A stretch of 64,000 nt of DNA. Source: Martinezella tropici. GTDB taxonomy: Bacteria > Pseudomonadota > Alphaproteobacteria > Rhizobiales > Rhizobiaceae. A program made the position numbers and the translations under genes. How positions within the stretch are numbered: the stretch's first letter is position 1; each line of letters opens with the position of its first letter. The notes beneath the pieces were generated by a model. The model made no database searches. It saw nothing but the letters and a program-made list of their open reading frames with translations, and was not told where the DNA came from. This document shows positions 25,722-34,111 of the stretch, piece after piece. Location: contig NZ_QMKK01000044.1 of NCBI RefSeq assembly GCF_003287875.1, forward strand, positions 62,001 through 126,000. The letters run 5' to 3'.

Positions 25722-26360
25722 ATGGGCGAGAAAACCGAAAAGCTTCTTTCCATTCTGAAACTGCAGCCCGTCGTTCCGGTGCTGATCGTCGATGATGCGA
25801 AATCGGCCGTGCCGCTCGCACGGGCGCTCGTTGCCGGCGGTCTGAAGGCCATCGAGATCACGCTGCGCACGGCCGGCGCGCTCGACGCCATCCGTGCGGT
25901 CGCCGAAGAGGTGGAAGGGGCCGAAGTCGGCGCCGGTACGATCCTCAATGTCAGCCAGTGGGATGCGGCCGTCGAAGCCGGTTCCAAGTTCATCGTCAGC
26001 CCCGGCACGACCCAGGAACTGCTGGACGCTGCGCGCTCCTCGCATGTGCCGCTGCTGCCGGGTGCCGCGACCGCAAGCGAAGTCATGGCGCTGCGGGAGG
26101 AGGGCTATACGGTGCTCAAGTTCTTCCCGGCCGAGCAGGCCGGCGGCGCCTCCTATCTCAAGGCCTTGTCCTCGCCGCTCGCAGGCACGGTTTTCTGCCC
26201 GACCGGCGGCATTTCGCTGAAGAATGCCCATGATTATCTGTCGCTGCCGAACGTCATCTGCGTCGGCGGCTCCTGGGTGGCACCGAAGGAACTGGTTGCA
26301 TCAGGCGACTGGGCCGGGATCACCAAGCTTGCCGCCGAGGCTGCCGCGCTCAAGGGCTGA
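25722..26360 (+). CDS. eda: 2-dehydro-3-deoxy-6-phosphogluconate aldolase (KDPG aldolase)
   Basis: A 212-residue class I aldolase. It cleaves KDPG to pyruvate and glyceraldehyde 3-phosphate, the last step of the Entner-Doudoroff route. The base/acid glutamate is E45 (KAIEITLRT) and the Schiff-base lysine is K133 (TVLKFFPAEQAGG). GAGTILN and the phosphate-binding FCPTGGISLKNA segment are present. Length is typical. The gene is monocistronic, with a strong terminator 23 bases after the stop. No edd gene is in the window. Confidence 0.96.
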   Translation: MGEKTEKLLSILKLQPVVPVLIVDDAKSAVPLARALVAGGLKAIEITLRTAGALDAIRAVAEEVEGAEVGAGTILNVSQWDAAVEAGSKFIVSPGTTQELLDAARSSHVPLLPGAATASEVMALREEGYTVLKFFPAEQAGGASYLKALSSPLAGTVFCPTGGISLKNAHDYLSLPNVICVGGSWVAPKELVASGDWAGITKLAAEAAALKG

Positions 26361-26383
26361 GACGATCGCTTCCGTTCGATTGT

Positions 26384-26413
26384 AAAGGCGCGCAGCCTTC
26401 TGCGCGCCTTTTT
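26384..26413 (+). terminator. Rho-independent terminator of eda
   Basis: AAAGGCGCGCAG (26384-26395) pairs perfectly over 12 bp with CTGCGCGCCTTT (26400-26411) around a four-base loop; the T-run continues to 26413. Confidence 0.93.
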
Positions 26414-26488
26414 AGATTCTATGGATTGGTATTTGCGGTTGCGCTTCCTATCTCCCTCTCACCATCACAAGGACGGAGGACCATCCAT

Positions 26489-27202
26489 ATGATCGACGCC
26501 CGCAAGCTTCTTGACCAATTCCTGGGATCACAGGTTCCGGGAGTGCAGGGGACCGTGAAGGACAGGGCAACCCAGGCCATCAATCTCGCCAGGGATAATC
26601 CGATGGCGACGAGCGCGATCGCCGGCGTGCTGCTGGGGACGAAGACCGGACGCCAGGTTGCCGGCAATGCGCTGGCGCTCGGCGGCCTCGCCGCCATCGC
26701 CGGACTTGGCTATCAAGCCTACAAGAATTACCGCGATGGCAATCAGCCGCAGCCGGCACCCCAATCGACCCAGCAGGCCGAGCCGCAGTTCCTGCCGCCG
26801 CCGTCAGATTCCGGCTTCAGCACAGCGCCTGCCATCGCCAGCAATGATTTTACGCTTTCGCTGGTGCGGGCGATGATCGCGGCCGCCCGTGCCGATGGCC
26901 ATATCGACGATGCGGAGCGTCAGCGCATTCTCGGCAAGGTGCACGAGGCCGGTGTCGGGTCGGAGGCGGAAGCCTTCTTCCAGCGCGAGCTTGCCAATCC
27001 CGTCGATCTTGACGCGATCGTCGCCTCGGCGAAGACCGAAGAGCAGCGGGTACAGGTCTATACCGCGTCGCGGCTCGCGATTGAGCCGGATTCTCGGGCC
27101 GAGCGCGGCTATCTCGATCTGCTGGCCGGCAGGCTCGGTTTGGCCGACGCCTTGGTCGACCATATCGAGGCGACGGTCGCTGGTGCCAAAGTCCCACTCT
27201 GA
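26489..27202 (+). CDS. TerB-like (DUF533) inner-membrane associated protein
   Basis: A 237-residue protein. The N-terminal part is Gly/Ala-rich with one likely membrane segment (GNALALGGLAAIAGLGYQAYKNY, about residues 55-77). A Pro/Gln linker follows, then a C-terminal all-helical domain (LVRAMIAAARADGHIDDAERQRIL) resembling TerB/DUF533, whose acidic residues suggest metal contact. GGAGG precedes ATG 26489, so I prefer it to earlier in-frame starts. Function of these YebE-like proteins is unknown. A small membrane protein follows 80 bases later on the same strand. Confidence 0.85.
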   Translation: MIDARKLLDQFLGSQVPGVQGTVKDRATQAINLARDNPMATSAIAGVLLGTKTGRQVAGNALALGGLAAIAGLGYQAYKNYRDGNQPQPAPQSTQQAEPQFLPPPSDSGFSTAPAIASNDFTLSLVRAMIAAARADGHIDDAERQRILGKVHEAGVGSEAEAFFQRELANPVDLDAIVASAKTEEQRVQVYTASRLAIEPDSRAERGYLDLLAGRLGLADALVDHIEATVAGAKVPL

Positions 27203-27282
27203 TAGATAGCGCTGGTTGCCTTTCGGCGGCGGCTGGCCTAAGCCTTCGCCGAAACATTTCATGGCGTGCTGGGGATCGGCGA

Positions 27283-27498
27283 TTGACGGACAAGAAAAGC
27301 GACACCCGCTCGGCGGCGATCGCCGCTGGCATTATTTTGGTGGCGGCGACGGTCGCGCTTTATCTGATGCCGAATGTCATCGTCTGGCTCGGCTCGATTT
27401 CGCCATGGCTCGGCACGAGCTTCGGCGTATTGGTCATCCTGGCCTTCTTCCTGGTGTTCTGGCTGAGAGCCCGGTACCAGCGGCGCAATGGGCCGTAA
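27283..27498 (+). CDS. Small membrane protein of unknown function
   Basis: A 71-residue protein with a charged N-terminus (TDKKSDTRS) and two hydrophobic segments separated by a short turn (AAIAAGIILVAATVALYLMP and TSFGVLVILAFFLVFWLRAR), ending in a basic tail. The start would be TTG 27283, with only a weak Shine-Dalgarno. The composition and membrane pattern support a real gene. I do not recognise a family. It is followed, convergently, by the NicO gene. Confidence 0.6.
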   Translation: MTDKKSDTRSAAIAAGIILVAATVALYLMPNVIVWLGSISPWLGTSFGVLVILAFFLVFWLRARYQRRNGP

Positions 27499-27536
27499 GC
27501 TCTAGCGTAAGGCTTTCCCGAATCCTCCGAAATCGC

Positions 27537-28649
27537 TCAGTTCTGCAGTGAGGCGCCGAGCAGAATGACGCCCGTGCAGATGACCAGCAGCGCACCGAGA
27601 ATTTCGATACCATTGCCCACCCAGGCCGAAAGCCTCGAGCCCTTGCCGGTGAAACGGACGGCGGTGCCTTTTGCGAAGACGGCGATCATGGCAAGCAGCG
27701 AAACGGTCAGCGCCGTGCCGATGGACATGGCCAGCACGGACAGAAGCCCGCCGAGATAGAGCCCGTTCAGCATTGAAAAGGTCATGACCAGTAGGGCGCC
27801 AGAGCACGGTCGCAGTCCGACGGCGATGATGGCCGACCAGGCTTCGCGGACACTGAATTTCTCGTTCGACAGCATCTTCGGATCGGGAAGATGGGCGTGG
27901 CCGCAGGTCTCGCAATAAGCACCATCTCCGGCCGCATGGGCGGGATCGTAGCATTGATAGCCGCTGGCAGTGGACATGACGGCGCCGCTGCGCGCAAAAC
28001 CTCTCGTCGAATCCGTGCCCGTCGCGGCCCCCTCGAACAGCGAAACACTGACTGGCCCCGCCGATGTCGCGAGCTGCATTTCCTGACGCTGCGCCCGGCT
28101 CTGCATCATTGCCCGCAGCTTGCGGAACAAGAGCCAGCTGCCGAACAGGATGACCATGACGAAGCTGGTGATCTCCATCGCGTTGGTCGCCATCGTCATG
28201 GTGATGCCGGAACCACGCAGGACGAAATAGGCGGCGCCGACGACAAGGACGGCAACGAGGCCCTGAATGAGCGCGGAAACGAACGAGATGCCGATGCCGC
28301 GCTTCAGCTCGATCTCGTTGGCGACCATGTAGGAGGAGATGACAGCCTTGCCGTGGCCCGGACCGGCGGCATGGAAGATACCATAGGCGAAGGAAAGGCC
28401 GATCAGCGTCCAGAGTTGCCAGGGATCCTGGCGCATGGCCTCGATGGATCTGGTAAGCGCGCGATAGAAGGCTTGCTGTTCGTAGTTCACATAGAGGAAG
28501 ATCGGGGCAAGCGGGCCGCCAATCGGCTGGAAGCTCGGCTCCGCCGTGCCGATGCCGAGCGGAGAGCCTGCGGCATGCGCCAGACCGGCGGCCGCCAAAA
28601 GGGCGAGTACCGCGGCCGGAGCGAGCTTCCTCAGTCTCGAAGTCAGCAT
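27537..28649 (-). CDS. NicO/RcnA family nickel/cobalt-type metal transporter
   Basis: A 370-residue polytopic protein of the NicO family. It has an N-terminal signal-like segment, a short extracytoplasmic stretch, and membrane helices with family motifs: FHAAGPGHGKAVISSYMVA in an early helix and GLRPCSGALLVMTFSM late. The central loop is Cys/His-bearing (CETCGHAHLP). Its first seven bases overlap the DUF1007 gene, so they are coupled. In Haemophilus the DUF1007 plus NicO pair is ZevAB, needed for zinc; zinc or another divalent ion is more likely here than nickel, but this is inferred. Confidence 0.9.
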   Translation of the reverse strand: MLTSRLRKLAPAAVLALLAAAGLAHAAGSPLGIGTAEPSFQPIGGPLAPIFLYVNYEQQAFYRALTRSIEAMRQDPWQLWTLIGLSFAYGIFHAAGPGHGKAVISSYMVANEIELKRGIGISFVSALIQGLVAVLVVGAAYFVLRGSGITMTMATNAMEITSFVMVILFGSWLLFRKLRAMMQSRAQRQEMQLATSAGPVSVSLFEGAATGTDSTRGFARSGAVMSTASGYQCYDPAHAAGDGAYCETCGHAHLPDPKMLSNEKFSVREAWSAIIAVGLRPCSGALLVMTFSMLNGLYLGGLLSVLAMSIGTALTVSLLAMIAVFAKGTAVRFTGKGSRLSAWVGNGIEILGALLVICTGVILLGASLQN

Positions 28650-29302
28650 TCGACGTCTATCCGCGTTGCGAAGAGTTTCGACATGGTCGTTCCCGTCGGA
28701 TCGTTGAAGAAGGCATCCGTCAATGTTGATCTGTTTTCGGCGATAACCTCGTCCGGATTGGGGCGAACGACCTTCTGCGTACAGCTTTTGAAGGCATCGC
28801 CCTCCGTCACCAGTTCATTGTCGCTCGGGAAATCGACTGAGGTGTAGAGCGTCGGATCGTAGATGCCGAAGCTCAGCTTGTTGCCCTTGGCAAGCGGCAT
28901 CGGCTCGGAAGGCTTGACGGCGAAGAACATCAGGAGCTGGCCATCGCGATAATCGACATTGATGACGTCAGGCTTGTTCACCTTGATCACTTTACCGTTC
29001 AGCGTCAGGTTCGTGTAATAGTCGTAGTCGGCAAGCGACTCGCGCACCGTCTTGCCAACCTCCTTCAGCTCGTCCGGGTCGAGCTTCAGATTGGTGTTCT
29101 TGTCGAAATCCATCAGCACCGAGGAAGAGAATACTTCATCGAACCGCCAGACGTTGCGCAGTTCCTGCACATTGCCATCCGCGCCGGCCAGCACTTCCAG
29201 GCGGGCTTCCACGAAAATATGCGGATGCGCCGATGCTGCGGCGGGCACGAGCAGCAGGCCGCCGGTCAGGGCAACAGCGTAGGCGGTCGTGGATTTTCTC
29301 AT
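28643..29302 (-). CDS. DUF1007 (ZevA-like) periplasmic metal-binding protein
   Basis: A 219-residue exported protein. A signal peptide ends in AASA, and the mature chain begins HPHIFVEARLEVLAG, the metal-binding His motif of DUF1007. The FDEVFSSSVLMDFDKN segment and a Cys near the C-terminus follow. It overlaps the NicO gene at its 3' end by seven bases. I take ATG 29302 as start; an ATG at 29326 is in frame and would lengthen the n-region. It probably delivers a metal ion to or from the NicO permease. Confidence 0.87.
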   Translation of the reverse strand: MRKSTTAYAVALTGGLLLVPAAASAHPHIFVEARLEVLAGADGNVQELRNVWRFDEVFSSSVLMDFDKNTNLKLDPDELKEVGKTVRESLADYDYYTNLTLNGKVIKVNKPDVINVDYRDGQLLMFFAVKPSEPMPLAKGNKLSFGIYDPTLYTSVDFPSDNELVTEGDAFKSCTQKVVRPNPDEVIAENRSTLTDAFFNDPTGTTMSKLFATRIDVEC

Positions 29303-29392
29303 GCGTCCGATAGGTTTCGCGAGCATTGATTCACTTCGTTTTCTGGTCAGGAAATGAGACGGAATTGGGACCGGGCGGCCAAGCTCGGGCGT

Positions 29393-30286
29393 TCAGCCGT
29401 TCTTGCGGAACCAGTTGTGCAGATAGTCCACAAAGATGCGCACCTTGGCCGGCAGATAGCGCCGGTGCGGATAGACGGCATAGATGCCGCGATCGGTCGG
29501 AAGATAGTCGTTGAACAATGTCAGCAATTGCCCGCTTTCGATCGCCTGGCGGCCGATGAAATCCGGGACGATGGCGATGCCGAGATCGGCAAGAGCTGCG
29601 CGCAACGTCGCATGCGGGCTGTTGACTTCGAGCGTGCCGTTGATGGCGACGTTGAAAGTGGTGCTGTCGGCATCGACGAAGCGGATATTGCCTTGTGAGC
29701 GGGTGTTGGTATCGATGATGAAAGGCACGCGGGCAAGATCGCTCGGATGCTCCAGCGTCGGATAGCGCTCGAGGAACGCCGGGGTTGCGCAGAGATGGAT
29801 GCGGAAGTCCGAGATCTTGCGGGCGATCATGCCGGAATCCTCGAGCTTGGTGATGCGCACGGCGACATCGAAGCCCTCCTCGATCAGATCGACAAAACGG
29901 TCGTCGGCAGAGATTTCCAGCGCGAGATCGGGATTTTCCTTGGCAAAGTCGATCAGCGATTGCCCGACATCGGCGTCGACGAAGGTGCGCGGCACGGAGA
30001 CGCGCAGCCGGCCTTTAAGCTGCTGGTTGTTCTCGCGCACGAGGTCGGCAAGGTTGTCGATCTCCTTCAGGATATCGGAGGCGGTCCGATAATAGGTATG
30101 GCCGGCTTCCGTCATGGAGAATTGACGCGTGGTGCGGTTCAAGAGCAGCGCGCCGAGTTCGTCCTCCAGTTCGCGGACATATTTCGACAAGAGCGCCTTG
30201 GAGCGGCCGGTCTTGCGCGCGGCGGCCGAAAATCCTTCGGCTTCGACTACGTCGATGAAGGCGCGAATCCGGGTCAAAGTGTCCAT
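29393..30286 (-). CDS. LysR family transcriptional regulator
   Basis: A 297-residue LysR-type regulator. The winged HTH is RIRAFIDVVEAEGFSAAARKTGRSKALLSKYVRELE at the N-terminus. The effector domain follows with SVPRTFVDADVG and the usual C-terminal FVDYLHNWF. ATG 30286 has GGGAGG ten bases upstream, against an earlier in-frame ATG at 30325. Such regulators resemble the CrgA/YhjC subgroup. It is divergent from ornithine decarboxylase, with 528 bases between them; whether it controls that gene or the metal pair downstream is not shown. Confidence 0.88.
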   Translation of the reverse strand: MDTLTRIRAFIDVVEAEGFSAAARKTGRSKALLSKYVRELEDELGALLLNRTTRQFSMTEAGHTYYRTASDILKEIDNLADLVRENNQQLKGRLRVSVPRTFVDADVGQSLIDFAKENPDLALEISADDRFVDLIEEGFDVAVRITKLEDSGMIARKISDFRIHLCATPAFLERYPTLEHPSDLARVPFIIDTNTRSQGNIRFVDADSTTFNVAINGTLEVNSPHATLRAALADLGIAIVPDFIGRQAIESGQLLTLFNDYLPTDRGIYAVYPHRRYLPAKVRIFVDYLHNWFRKNG

Positions 30287-30521
30287 GGTGAAGCCTCCCG
30301 CTAACTGTTTCCGGATGTTGAACAAAATGCTTCGATTTGTTCAATTATTTTTTTCGGGCATGGAAGAAAAATTTTCTTGATTATGTCGGCGAATATTCCT
30401 ATTTCGGGGTCAGCCCAAAGTCGCACGTGCCCGTGGGTGTCCGCCGATCCTCGATGTGGTGAGAAAATCGGTAAGGTACCTGGAATTAACCCCTCCAGTC
30501 GCTATTTCGGCCAACCGGAAA

Positions 30522-30755
30522 ATGCGAGGACATCTGAAGCAACGACGGTGCGGGCCTTTTTGTTCTCTCCCGGCTTTCCATCAGCCGGGGTTACTGAAGA
30601 GGCACACCTTCATTGCCGGAAGTGCGGTTGGGATCTTCCCTCCAATCCATGGCAGACAAAGCGAATTAGCGCCGCTTGCGGCACTCGTTCATCATCCGCG
30701 CTTCGCGCATTTGCACGGTACCGGGGTCTCCACCGGCTGGTTCCTGAGCGAATGA
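30522..30755 (+). CDS. Possible leader ORF in the decarboxylase leader
   Basis: A 77-codon frame starting MRGHLKQRRCG, with an arginine/lysine-rich start. Its TGA at 30753-30755 lies six bases before the anti-Shine-Dalgarno CCCTTT segment. The ribosome-binding site is poor. It is listed because arrest-type leader peptides (for example SpeFL in enterobacteria) control decarboxylases, not because translation is established. Family identity to SpeFL is not visible. Confidence 0.2.
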   Translation: MRGHLKQRRCGPFCSLPAFHQPGLLKRHTFIAGSAVGIFPPIHGRQSELAPLAALVHHPRFAHLHGTGVSTGWFLSE

Positions 30756-30802
30756 GCGTCGCCCTTTGTCCTCTGGGTCTTCCCCGGAGCCTTTGGAATT
30801 GA
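30752..30802 (+). CDS. Possible 16-residue uORF overlapping the leader ORF stop
   Basis: ATG 30752 overlaps the preceding frame's stop in an ATGA arrangement and reads 16 codons to TGA at 30800-30802, 12 bases before the decarboxylase ATG. It crosses both possible anti-Shine-Dalgarno segments. A ribosome translating it would open the decarboxylase site. The Shine-Dalgarno for this uORF is weak, so translation is speculative. Confidence 0.2.
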   Translation: MSVALCPLGLPRSLWN

Positions 30803-30814
30803 AAGGGAATTGAC

Positions 30815-31948
30815 ATGACCACGCAACGTATTCGCGATTTCCTCGCTGCCCGACGTCCGGACGGTCCTTGCCTGGTGGTCGATCTCGATGTCGTCCGCGA
30901 CAATTTTCACGCCTTCCGTCATGCCATGCCGGACAGCGCCATCTATTATGCCGTCAAGGCCAATCCGGCTCCGGAAGTGCTGCGCCTGCTCGCCAGCCTC
31001 GGCTCCAACTTCGATTGCGCGTCCGTCGCCGAAATCGAAATGGCGCTCGATGCCGGCGCGACCGCTGAGCGTATCTCCTACGGCAACACCATCAAGAAGG
31101 AGCGCGATATCGCCCGTGCGCATGCACTCGGTATCAACCTCTTTGCCGTCGACAGCCACGAGGAAGTCGAAAAGATTTCGCGTGCGGCCCCCGGCGCCCG
31201 CGTGTTCTGCCGCGTCCTGACCGATGGCGAAGGTGCGGAATGGCCGCTGTCGCGCAAGTTCGGTTGCGTCCCGCAGATGGCCGTCGACGTTCTCGTCTAC
31301 GCGCATCAGCTCGGCCTGGAATCCTACGGCGTGTCTTTCCACGTCGGCTCGCAGATGACCAAGGTCGATGCCTGGGACGATGCTCTTGCCGATGCCAAGC
31401 GCGTTTTCGTCTCGCTCGCCAAGCAGGGCATCCACCTGCAGATGGTCAACATGGGCGGTGGTTTCCCGACCAAATACCTGCGCGACGTTCCCTCGGCCGA
31501 AGCCTATGGCAAGGCGATCTTTGCGTCTCTGCGCGCCCATTTCGGCAACCAGATCCCGCACACGATCATCGAACCGGGCCGCGGCATGGTCGGCAATGCC
31601 GGCGTGATCAAGGCTGAAGTCGTTCTGATCTCCAAGAAGTCGGACAACGATGCCGCTCGCTGGGTCTTCCTCGACATCGGCAAGTTCGGCGGTCTCGCCG
31701 AAACCATGGACGAGGCGATCCGTTACCCGATCCGCACGACGCGCGACGGCGACGAGATGGAACCCTGCGTCATCGCCGGCCCGACCTGCGATTCGGCCGA
31801 CGTGCTCTATGAGAAGAACCTCTATCCGCTGCCGGTGTCGCTCACCATCGGCGACGAGGTCCTGATTGAAGGCACCGGCGCCTACACCACGACCTACTCG
31901 GCTGTGGCGTTCAACGGCTTCGACCCGTTGAAGGCTTACATCATCTGA
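30815..31948 (+). CDS. Ornithine/lysine decarboxylase, fold III PLP type
   Basis: A 377-residue PLP enzyme of the alanine-racemase-fold group that makes putrescine (and often cadaverine). The PLP lysine lies in YYAVKANPAPEVLRLL near residue 50. HVGSQ, NMGGGFPTKYL and EPGRGMVG give the phosphate and ring contacts. The second-subunit catalytic cysteine is in GPTCDSADVL. The gene is the rhizobial biosynthetic Odc type. AAAGGG lies eight bases before the ATG and may be sequestered in the leader. A GNAT gene follows 113 bases downstream and may be cotranscribed. Confidence 0.94.
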   Translation: MTTQRIRDFLAARRPDGPCLVVDLDVVRDNFHAFRHAMPDSAIYYAVKANPAPEVLRLLASLGSNFDCASVAEIEMALDAGATAERISYGNTIKKERDIARAHALGINLFAVDSHEEVEKISRAAPGARVFCRVLTDGEGAEWPLSRKFGCVPQMAVDVLVYAHQLGLESYGVSFHVGSQMTKVDAWDDALADAKRVFVSLAKQGIHLQMVNMGGGFPTKYLRDVPSAEAYGKAIFASLRAHFGNQIPHTIIEPGRGMVGNAGVIKAEVVLISKKSDNDAARWVFLDIGKFGGLAETMDEAIRYPIRTTRDGDEMEPCVIAGPTCDSADVLYEKNLYPLPVSLTIGDEVLIEGTGAYTTTYSAVAFNGFDPLKAYII

Positions 31949-31977
31949 GGTCCGGCAGGGATCTGAAGTTCGACAAA

Positions 31978-32004
31978 GCCGCCCCCGTAGCCAGCCGGGG
32001 CGGC
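31978..32004 (+). terminator. GC hairpin after the decarboxylase, weak terminator candidate
   Basis: GCCGCCCC (31978-31985) pairs perfectly with GGGGCGGC (31997-32004), about 30 bases after the decarboxylase stop. No T-run follows, so it may attenuate or stabilise instead of terminating. Confidence 0.35.
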
Positions 32005-32061
32005 ACCCTCACAATAGTTCGTCACCACCGCTGATAACGGTATTGGGCACGGGAGGCCAAG

Positions 32062-32652
32062 ATGGCCGCTGTTCTTGATTCTGTCCGCGCATTCTTTGCG
32101 CCGTCCACATTCACTCTCGACCTGGAAAATGCAGGTGATGTCGTTGCGCGCGAAAACCTGCTGGATCGCGCCATGGGTCCCGACCGCCGCAAGAAGTCGT
32201 CGGAAAAGCTGCGCCAAGGCCGCGTTCCGGCCGAGGGCCTTGCACTGGTCGCGCGCGATCGCGCCGGCCATGTCATCGGCACCGTTCGCCTCTGGAACGT
32301 CGAAGCCGGCGTCGATCGCGAAACGCGTCCGGTCGATGGGTTGCTGCTCGGTCCGCTGGCGATCGATCCCGCCTATGAAGGCAAGGGCATCGGTTCGGCG
32401 CTGATGCGCGCTGCCATCCTGGAGGCCAAGAAGCGCGGCCACGGCGCGATCCTGCTCGTCGGCGATGCGCCTTACTACGAGCGTTTCGGCTTCTTTGCGG
32501 CAAAGACGCGCCATCTCGTCATGCCCGGTCCGTTTCAGCGCGAGCGTTTCCTGGCTCTCGAACTCAAAGAAGGCTGGCTCGACAGCGCCGCCGGCATGGT
32601 CGTCGCCAGCGGCCGCAAGCTTGCCCAGCCGCCGATAGCAAAGGCTGCGTAA
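32062..32652 (+). CDS. GNAT family N-acetyltransferase
   Basis: A 196-residue GNAT enzyme. The acetyl-CoA loop is in LAIDPAYEGKGIGSALMRAAI, with the VRLWNVEAG strand before it and the C-terminal YYERFGF segment typical of the fold. It follows ornithine decarboxylase in the same direction, with GGGAGG upstream of its ATG, and ends in a shared terminator. Polyamine acetylation is an attractive idea from context but unproven; the family has many substrates. Confidence 0.9.
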   Translation: MAAVLDSVRAFFAPSTFTLDLENAGDVVARENLLDRAMGPDRRKKSSEKLRQGRVPAEGLALVARDRAGHVIGTVRLWNVEAGVDRETRPVDGLLLGPLAIDPAYEGKGIGSALMRAAILEAKKRGHGAILLVGDAPYYERFGFFAAKTRHLVMPGPFQRERFLALELKEGWLDSAAGMVVASGRKLAQPPIAKAA

Positions 32653-32677
32653 AGCGCCCGGACAATCCTGAAATATC

Positions 32678-32715
32678 AAAGGGCCTTCGCTCATCTGGGC
32701 GGAGGCCTTTTATTT
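32678..32715. terminator. Bidirectional terminator between GNAT and peroxidase genes
   Basis: GGCCTTCGC (32682-32690) pairs with GCGGAGGCC (near 32699-32707) with one wobble, flanked by AAA on one side and TTTTATTT on the other. The stop codon of the minus-strand peroxidase lies inside its right edge. Confidence 0.75.
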
Positions 32716-34092
32716 GGCGGCCTTCACGTTGTCCTTTGCCGGGTCGTAGCCATCCGTCAGCGTTTTAAGGAAGGCGACGACATCTGCGATTTCGGCATTG
32801 TTCAGGGCAGGGGCATCGCCGGGCTTGCGGTTCATCGGCGCGTCGATCACATCGATATTGGCCTGATACTGCGCCGGCAGGTCATCATATTTCAGCACCT
32901 TGCCGCTCGCATCCTTCGGGTAGATCTCCTCCGGATTGGTATCGCGCTTGACGTAGAAGCGGGTCACATCCTCAAGCGTGCGGTAGACGCCATTGTGGAA
33001 GAAAACGTGGCGGGTAGCGACATTGCGCAGCGTCGGCGTCTTGAACAGCCCGCAATTCTGCTGTTGGGCGGAATAGGCGTCGTTGCGCAATGGGCCGCAA
33101 ATACTGGTGTCGTAGTAATGCGCATCGGCATTGGCCGGAATGGCCGGATTGCGCGGTGCGCCGAGCGCCTCGAACTCGAAATCAGTGAAGTTAGGCATCT
33201 GCCCGTCGCCGGTCATCTTGTCGAGATGGCAGGAGGCGCAGTTGCCCTTGTTCGCATCGTCGAACAGCTTCAATCCCCGCGCTTCCGCATCCGTCAGTAC
33301 TGCCTTGCCGCGCAGATAGTAGTCGTACTTGCTGGTATAGGGATGAAAGGAGTTTTCCTCGATCTGATAGCGGGCGAGCGCGAAGCCGATCTCGGAGATC
33401 GTCATGTCCTGATCGCTGAGGATATTGTCGCCGAAGAGCGCCGAAATCTCCTTGCCGTAACCCTTCTTGAGCTTGGCATAGACGATGGCGGCATCGGCAT
33501 TCGCCATTTCGAAGGGTGAGATCATCGGCTGCAGGGCCTGTTCCTCCAGCGAATCAACGCGCCCGTCCCAGAACATGCCGCCCTGCGGCACGAGGTTTGC
33601 TGCGGCTGCCGCATCGGCCTTGACGACGGCCTCTGCCGTCAGCGGGCCAGTGACGGCGGCGGGGGCATTGGCGAGAGCCACGCCCGATGCTTCGGTCATC
33701 GGCGAGGCTTCCGCCGCTTCGTCGGCAGCGCTCTCTTCTCCGATCGAGAAGGAAGGCATCGACATCTTGTAGGCGAGGCTGGGCACCGCGCGGATGCCCG
33801 GCTGATCGAGATGCGGGCCACCGAGCTGGACGGCGAGGCCATTGGCCGGCGCATAGTGGTTGGCCGGGTCATGGCAGGTGGCGCAAGACATCTGGCCGCC
33901 GCCGGACAGCGACGGATCGAAGAACAGCTTCTTGCCGAGCTGCGCCACCGCGCTCAGTGGCGCCTGGTCATCATAGCCATCGGTTGCCGAAGCACTGGCG
34001 GCCGGTTCGCTTGCCATGCCGACAGCCGCACCCGCAAGCGACAGGCCCGCGAGTGCGAGGAGCGGCAGGAGACGGCGGTAGGTCAGGGGCAT
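32710..34092 (-). CDS. Di-haem cytochrome c peroxidase/MauG family protein
   Basis: A 460-residue exported protein. A signal peptide (LLPLLALAGLSLAGAAVGMA) leads to the first haem motif C70-A-T-C-H74 and the second C285-A-S-C-H289. A conserved F(F)DP and FFHNGVYRTLEDV region supports the CcpA/MauG fold. The length exceeds bacterial CcpA (about 340) owing to an Ala-rich insert around residues 120-165. It follows the phosphoesterase gene by 19 bases on the same strand. Peroxidase activity is the family default; a MauG-like maturation role is also possible. Confidence 0.9.
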   Translation of the reverse strand: MPLTYRRLLPLLALAGLSLAGAAVGMASEPAASASATDGYDDQAPLSAVAQLGKKLFFDPSLSGGGQMSCATCHDPANHYAPANGLAVQLGGPHLDQPGIRAVPSLAYKMSMPSFSIGEESAADEAAEASPMTEASGVALANAPAAVTGPLTAEAVVKADAAAAANLVPQGGMFWDGRVDSLEEQALQPMISPFEMANADAAIVYAKLKKGYGKEISALFGDNILSDQDMTISEIGFALARYQIEENSFHPYTSKYDYYLRGKAVLTDAEARGLKLFDDANKGNCASCHLDKMTGDGQMPNFTDFEFEALGAPRNPAIPANADAHYYDTSICGPLRNDAYSAQQQNCGLFKTPTLRNVATRHVFFHNGVYRTLEDVTRFYVKRDTNPEEIYPKDASGKVLKYDDLPAQYQANIDVIDAPMNRKPGDAPALNNAEIADVVAFLKTLTDGYDPAKDNVKAAK

Positions 34093-34111
34093 TTCCGTCT
34101 CCCTTGTGGAT

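Larger units (their letters stand above)
30400..30814 (+). promoter_or_regulatory. Long 5' leader of ornithine decarboxylase (candidate speF-type regulatory RNA)
   Basis: The 528-base gap before the decarboxylase holds no convincing long gene. Corbino et al. described a conserved speF leader motif upstream of this gene in alphaproteobacteria, so this region is a candidate; I cannot run a covariance search. Seen here: a hairpin CCCGGCT/AGCCGGG (30569-30589), a T-run at 30557-30561, and CCCTTT (30762-30767) and CCTTT (30790-30794), both able to pair with the decarboxylase Shine-Dalgarno AAAGGG (30802-30807). The leader's 5' end is unknown; the boundary given is approximate. Confidence 0.6.
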
